A stretch of 64,000 bases of DNA from Tepidimonas sediminis. Lineage in GTDB: Bacteria; Pseudomonadota; Gammaproteobacteria; Burkholderiales; Burkholderiaceae_C. The position numbers and the translations under genes are program-made. The notes below the pieces were generated by a model. The model was not told the origin of the DNA. It saw nothing but the letters and a program-made list of their open reading frames with translations, and ran no database searches. Of the stretch, positions 61,750-64,000 are shown in pieces. The DNA is taken from the NCBI RefSeq assembly GCF_007556605.1, contig NZ_VJND01000006.1:62001-126000 (forward strand). The letters run 5' to 3'. Each line of letters opens with the position of its first letter. Within the stretch, counting starts at the first letter, position 1.

Positions 61750-62463
61750 ATGCCTGAGTCCGACGACGAGCCGACGCTGGGAGCGCTGCAGCGCCGCCTG
61801 GGTCACGCCTTCCGTGACGAGACGCTGCTGCGGCGTGCGCTGACGCACCGCAGCTTCGGCGCCGACCATTACGAGCGGCTGGAATTTCTCGGCGACGCGG
61901 TGCTGGGGCTGGTGGTGGCCACGCTGCTGGTGCAGCGCCTGCCGCAGGGGCAGGAAGGCGATCTGTCGCGCGCGCGCGCGGCGCTGGTGCGGCAGGACGC
62001 GCTGCACCGCATCGCGCTGCGGCTGGGGCTGCCGGCGCTGGTGCGGCTGGGCGAGGGCGAGCGGCGCAGCGGCGGCCACGAGCGGCCGTCGATCCTGGCG
62101 GACGTCGTCGAGGCGCTGCTGGGCGCCATCTACCTGGACGCCGGCTTCGAGGCGGCGCAGGCGGTGGCGCGGCGCTGGTACGACGACGTCACGCTGGCCG
62201 CCGGCGTCGGCAAGGATGCCAAGACCGCGTTGCAGGAGTGGCTGCAGGCGCGTCGCCGCCCGCTGCCGCGCTACGAGGTGGTGGCGGTGCGCGGCGAGGC
62301 GCACGCGCAGACCTTCGAGGTGGCCTGCCACGTCGAGGGGCAGGATGCCCCGACGCACGGCAGCGGTGCCTCGCGCCGTGCCGCCGAGCAGGTTGCCGCC
62401 GCCGCGATGCTGGCGCGCCTGCAGACCACGCCCCAGCCCGCGCCGCGCCGCGACACCGTCTGA
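61750..62463 (+). CDS. rnc: Ribonuclease III
   Basis: A 237-residue double-strand RNase. The signature ERLEFLGDAVL (42-52) holds catalytic E45 and D49; a second acidic pair is in ADVVEALLGAIYLD. A C-terminal dsRNA-binding domain covers about 160-230. It processes rRNA and is coupled to era. Confidence 0.96.
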   Translation: MPESDDEPTLGALQRRLGHAFRDETLLRRALTHRSFGADHYERLEFLGDAVLGLVVATLLVQRLPQGQEGDLSRARAALVRQDALHRIALRLGLPALVRLGEGERRSGGHERPSILADVVEALLGAIYLDAGFEAAQAVARRWYDDVTLAAGVGKDAKTALQEWLQARRRPLPRYEVVAVRGEAHAQTFEVACHVEGQDAPTHGSGASRRAAEQVAAAAMLARLQTTPQPAPRRDTV

Positions 62464-62469
62464 GCCGCC

Positions 62470-63390
62470 ATGGACACCCCTTCCTCTCCCGCCCCGGCCC
62501 CCGTTCCTGCCGCCACCCGCTGCGGCTACATCGCCATCGTCGGCAAGCCCAACGTCGGCAAGTCCACGCTGCTCAACGCGCTGGTCGGCGCCAAGGTCAG
62601 CATCACCTCGCGCAAGGCGCAGACGACGCGCCACCGCATCCACGGCATCCGCACCGAAGGCGCCACGCAGTTCATCTTCGTCGACACGCCCGGCTTTCAG
62701 ACGCGCCACGACAACGCGCTCAACCGCGCGCTCAACCGCACGGTGGTGGCGACGCTGGCGGACGTCGACCTGGTGCTGTTCGTCGTCGAGGCCGGGCGCT
62801 TCGACCTCGCCGACGCCAAGGTGCTGGCGCTGCTGCCGCCAAAGGTGCCCGCGATCCTGGTGGCCAACAAGCTCGACCGCGTGCACCGCCGCGCGGAGCT
62901 GGCGCCGTGGCTGCGCGGCATGCAGGACCGCCATCCGTTCGCGGAGTTCTTTCCGATGTCGGCGCGCCACGCGCGCGACGTGCAGCGGCTGCTGGCGCTG
63001 TGCGAGCGCTACCTGCCCGAGCAGCCGTGGCTGTACGAGGCCGACGACCTCACCGACCGCAGCGAGCGCTTCCTGGCCGGCGAGCTGGTGCGCGAAAAGC
63101 TCTTCCGCCTCACCGGCGACGAGCTGCCCTACGGCGCCACGGTGGTCGTCGACCGCTTCGAACAGGAGGGGGGCCTGCGCCGCATCGCCGCCACCATCAT
63201 CGTCGAGCGCGACAGCCACAAGGGCATGGTGATCGGCGAGGGCGGCGAGCGCCTGAAGCGCATCGGCACCGAGGCGCGCCAGGAGATGGAGCGGCTCTGG
63301 GGCGGACGGGTGTTCCTGGAGCTGTGGGTCAAGGTGCGCTCGGGCTGGGCCGACGACGAGGCCCGGCTGCGCGCCTACGGCTACGAGTGA
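62470..63390 (+). CDS. era: GTPase Era
   Basis: A 306-residue GTPase: G1 GKPNVGKS (25-32), G3 DTPG (72-75), G4 NKLD, and a C-terminal KH domain with [13 protein letters not shown]. It aids 16S rRNA maturation. It begins 6 bases after rnc. Confidence 0.97.
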   Translation: MDTPSSPAPAPVPAATRCGYIAIVGKPNVGKSTLLNALVGAKVSITSRKAQTTRHRIHGIRTEGATQFIFVDTPGFQTRHDNALNRALNRTVVATLADVDLVLFVVEAGRFDLADAKVLALLPPKVPAILVANKLDRVHRRAELAPWLRGMQDRHPFAEFFPMSARHARDVQRLLALCERYLPEQPWLYEADDLTDRSERFLAGELVREKLFRLTGDELPYGATVVVDRFEQEGGLRRIAATIIVERDSHKGMVIGEGGERLKRIGTEARQEMERLWGGRVFLELWVKVRSGWADDEARLRAYGYE

Positions 63391-63397
63391 CGTCGCG

Positions 63398-64000
63398 GTG
63401 GCACGGCGCGGCAGCCGCGTGCACGACGAGCCGGCCTTCGTCGTGCACCAGCACGACTGGAGCGAGTCCAGCCTGATCCTGGACGTGTTCACGCGCCACC
63501 ACGGCCGCGTGGTGCTGGTGGCCAAGGGGGCCAAGCGCCCGACCTCGCAATTTCGCGCCGTGCTGCTGGCGCTGCAGCCGCTGCGGCTGGACTGGGGCGG
63601 TGCGCCGCAGCAGGAGGTGCGCACGCTCAAGGCCGCGCGCTGGGCCGGCGGGCACGTGCTGCCGGCCGGCGAGGCGCTGCTGGCCGGGTTTCACCTCAAC
63701 GAGCTGCTGCTGCGCCTGCTGCCGCGCGACGATCCGCAGCCGGCGCTGTTCGACGCCTATGCCGAGGCGGTGCGCGCGCTGGCGCAGGGCCTGCCGCCGG
63801 CGCCGCGGCTGCGCGCCTTCGAGCTGCTGCTGCTGCGCGCGCAGGGTTGGCTGCCCGACCTGGGCCGGGAGGCCGGCACGCTGCGGCCGCTGACGCCGGC
63901 GCGGCGCTACCGCCTGGTGGCCGAGCACGGGCTGCTGGCGCACGAGGGTGCCGGCCTCAGCGGCGCGCAGTGGGGCGCGCTGGCGCAGGCGCTGGCCGCC
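63398..64000 (+). CDS. recO: DNA repair protein RecO (partial, 3' end outside the window)
   Basis: The first 201 codons of RecO. GTG at 63398 gives [20 protein letters not shown], then [22 protein letters not shown] (OB fold) and [24 protein letters not shown]. RecO loads RecA with RecR at gaps. It follows era by 7 bases and runs off the end. Confidence 0.93.
   Translation, partial: MARRGSRVHDEPAFVVHQHDWSESSLILDVFTRHHGRVVLVAKGAKRPTSQFRAVLLALQPLRLDWGGAPQQEVRTLKAARWAGGHVLPAGEALLAGFHLNELLLRLLPRDDPQPALFDAYAEAVRALAQGLPPAPRLRAFELLLLRAQGWLPDLGREAGTLRPLTPARRYRLVAEHGLLAHEGAGLSGAQWGALAQALAA

Overview
This 64-kb window is an ordinary chromosomal segment of a very GC-rich betaproteobacterium, most likely order Burkholderiales. 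The evidence is the gene order (gltBD; mlaFEDACB-yadGH-bolA-murA-his operon-tatABC; petABC-sspAB; yceD-rpmF-plsX-fab-rpoE-mucD-lepAB-rnc-era-recO), a short-form HisG, a separate HisI and HisE, a cytochrome b with PVWY in place of PEWY, and a TrpRS with a C-terminal DUF1508-like domain. The genus cannot be fixed from sequence reading alone. Coding density is very high: no gap exceeds about 180 bases. Many genes overlap by 4 bases (ATGA or GTGA).

Layout. 1-2.0 kb: end of an unknown gene, an MFS transporter and a RAYT-like (REP-associated transposase) gene whose catalytic residues are all replaced. 2.0-8.4 kb: glutamate synthase (gltBD). 8.4-14.0 kb: the Mla phospholipid-transport operon with a YadGH-type ABC exporter. 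14.0-22.9 kb: ibaG, murA and nine histidine genes plus a small membrane protein. 22.9-25.0 kb: HIT hydrolase and tatABC. 25.0-26.6 kb: an AAA/PD-(D/E)XK fusion protein that looks accessory. 26.7-30.0 kb: a DegS-like protease facing away from a tiny DUF3149 membrane protein with a perfect FNR/Dnr-type palindrome between them, then NIF3 and pdxA. 30.0-34.2 kb: the bc1 complex and sspAB. 34.2-34.5 kb: tRNA-Thr and tRNA-Ser, convergent. 34.6-46.3 kb: housekeeping genes on both strands (trpS, M50 protease, yciO, PHP phosphoesterase, murJ, sirB1, purM, perM, hda, a HAD phosphatase, pcnB, folK). 46.4-46.9 kb: a yefM antitoxin with a dead yoeB toxin. 47.0-64.0 kb: pdxH, then the yceD-rpmF-fatty-acid cluster, the sigma-E regulon core and the lepA-lepB-rnc-era-recO block.

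Connections. TatABC would export the Rieske protein PetA, which carries a twin-arginine signal. The DegS-like and MucD proteases bear on the RpoE-RseA-RseB envelope stress system. PdxA and PdxH are both vitamin B6 enzymes. Hda carries a beta-clamp motif. The histidine pathway lacks a recognisable histidinol-phosphate phosphatase in its cluster, and the HAD protein at 43.5 kb is a candidate.

I did not find an obviously new multi-gene system. The parts most worth a second look are the catalytically dead RAYT homologue with its nearby short repeats, the AAA-nuclease insertion, the FNR-type box at the DUF3149 gene, a repeated promoter layout that predicts leaderless mRNAs, and the doubly inactivated YoeB toxin.
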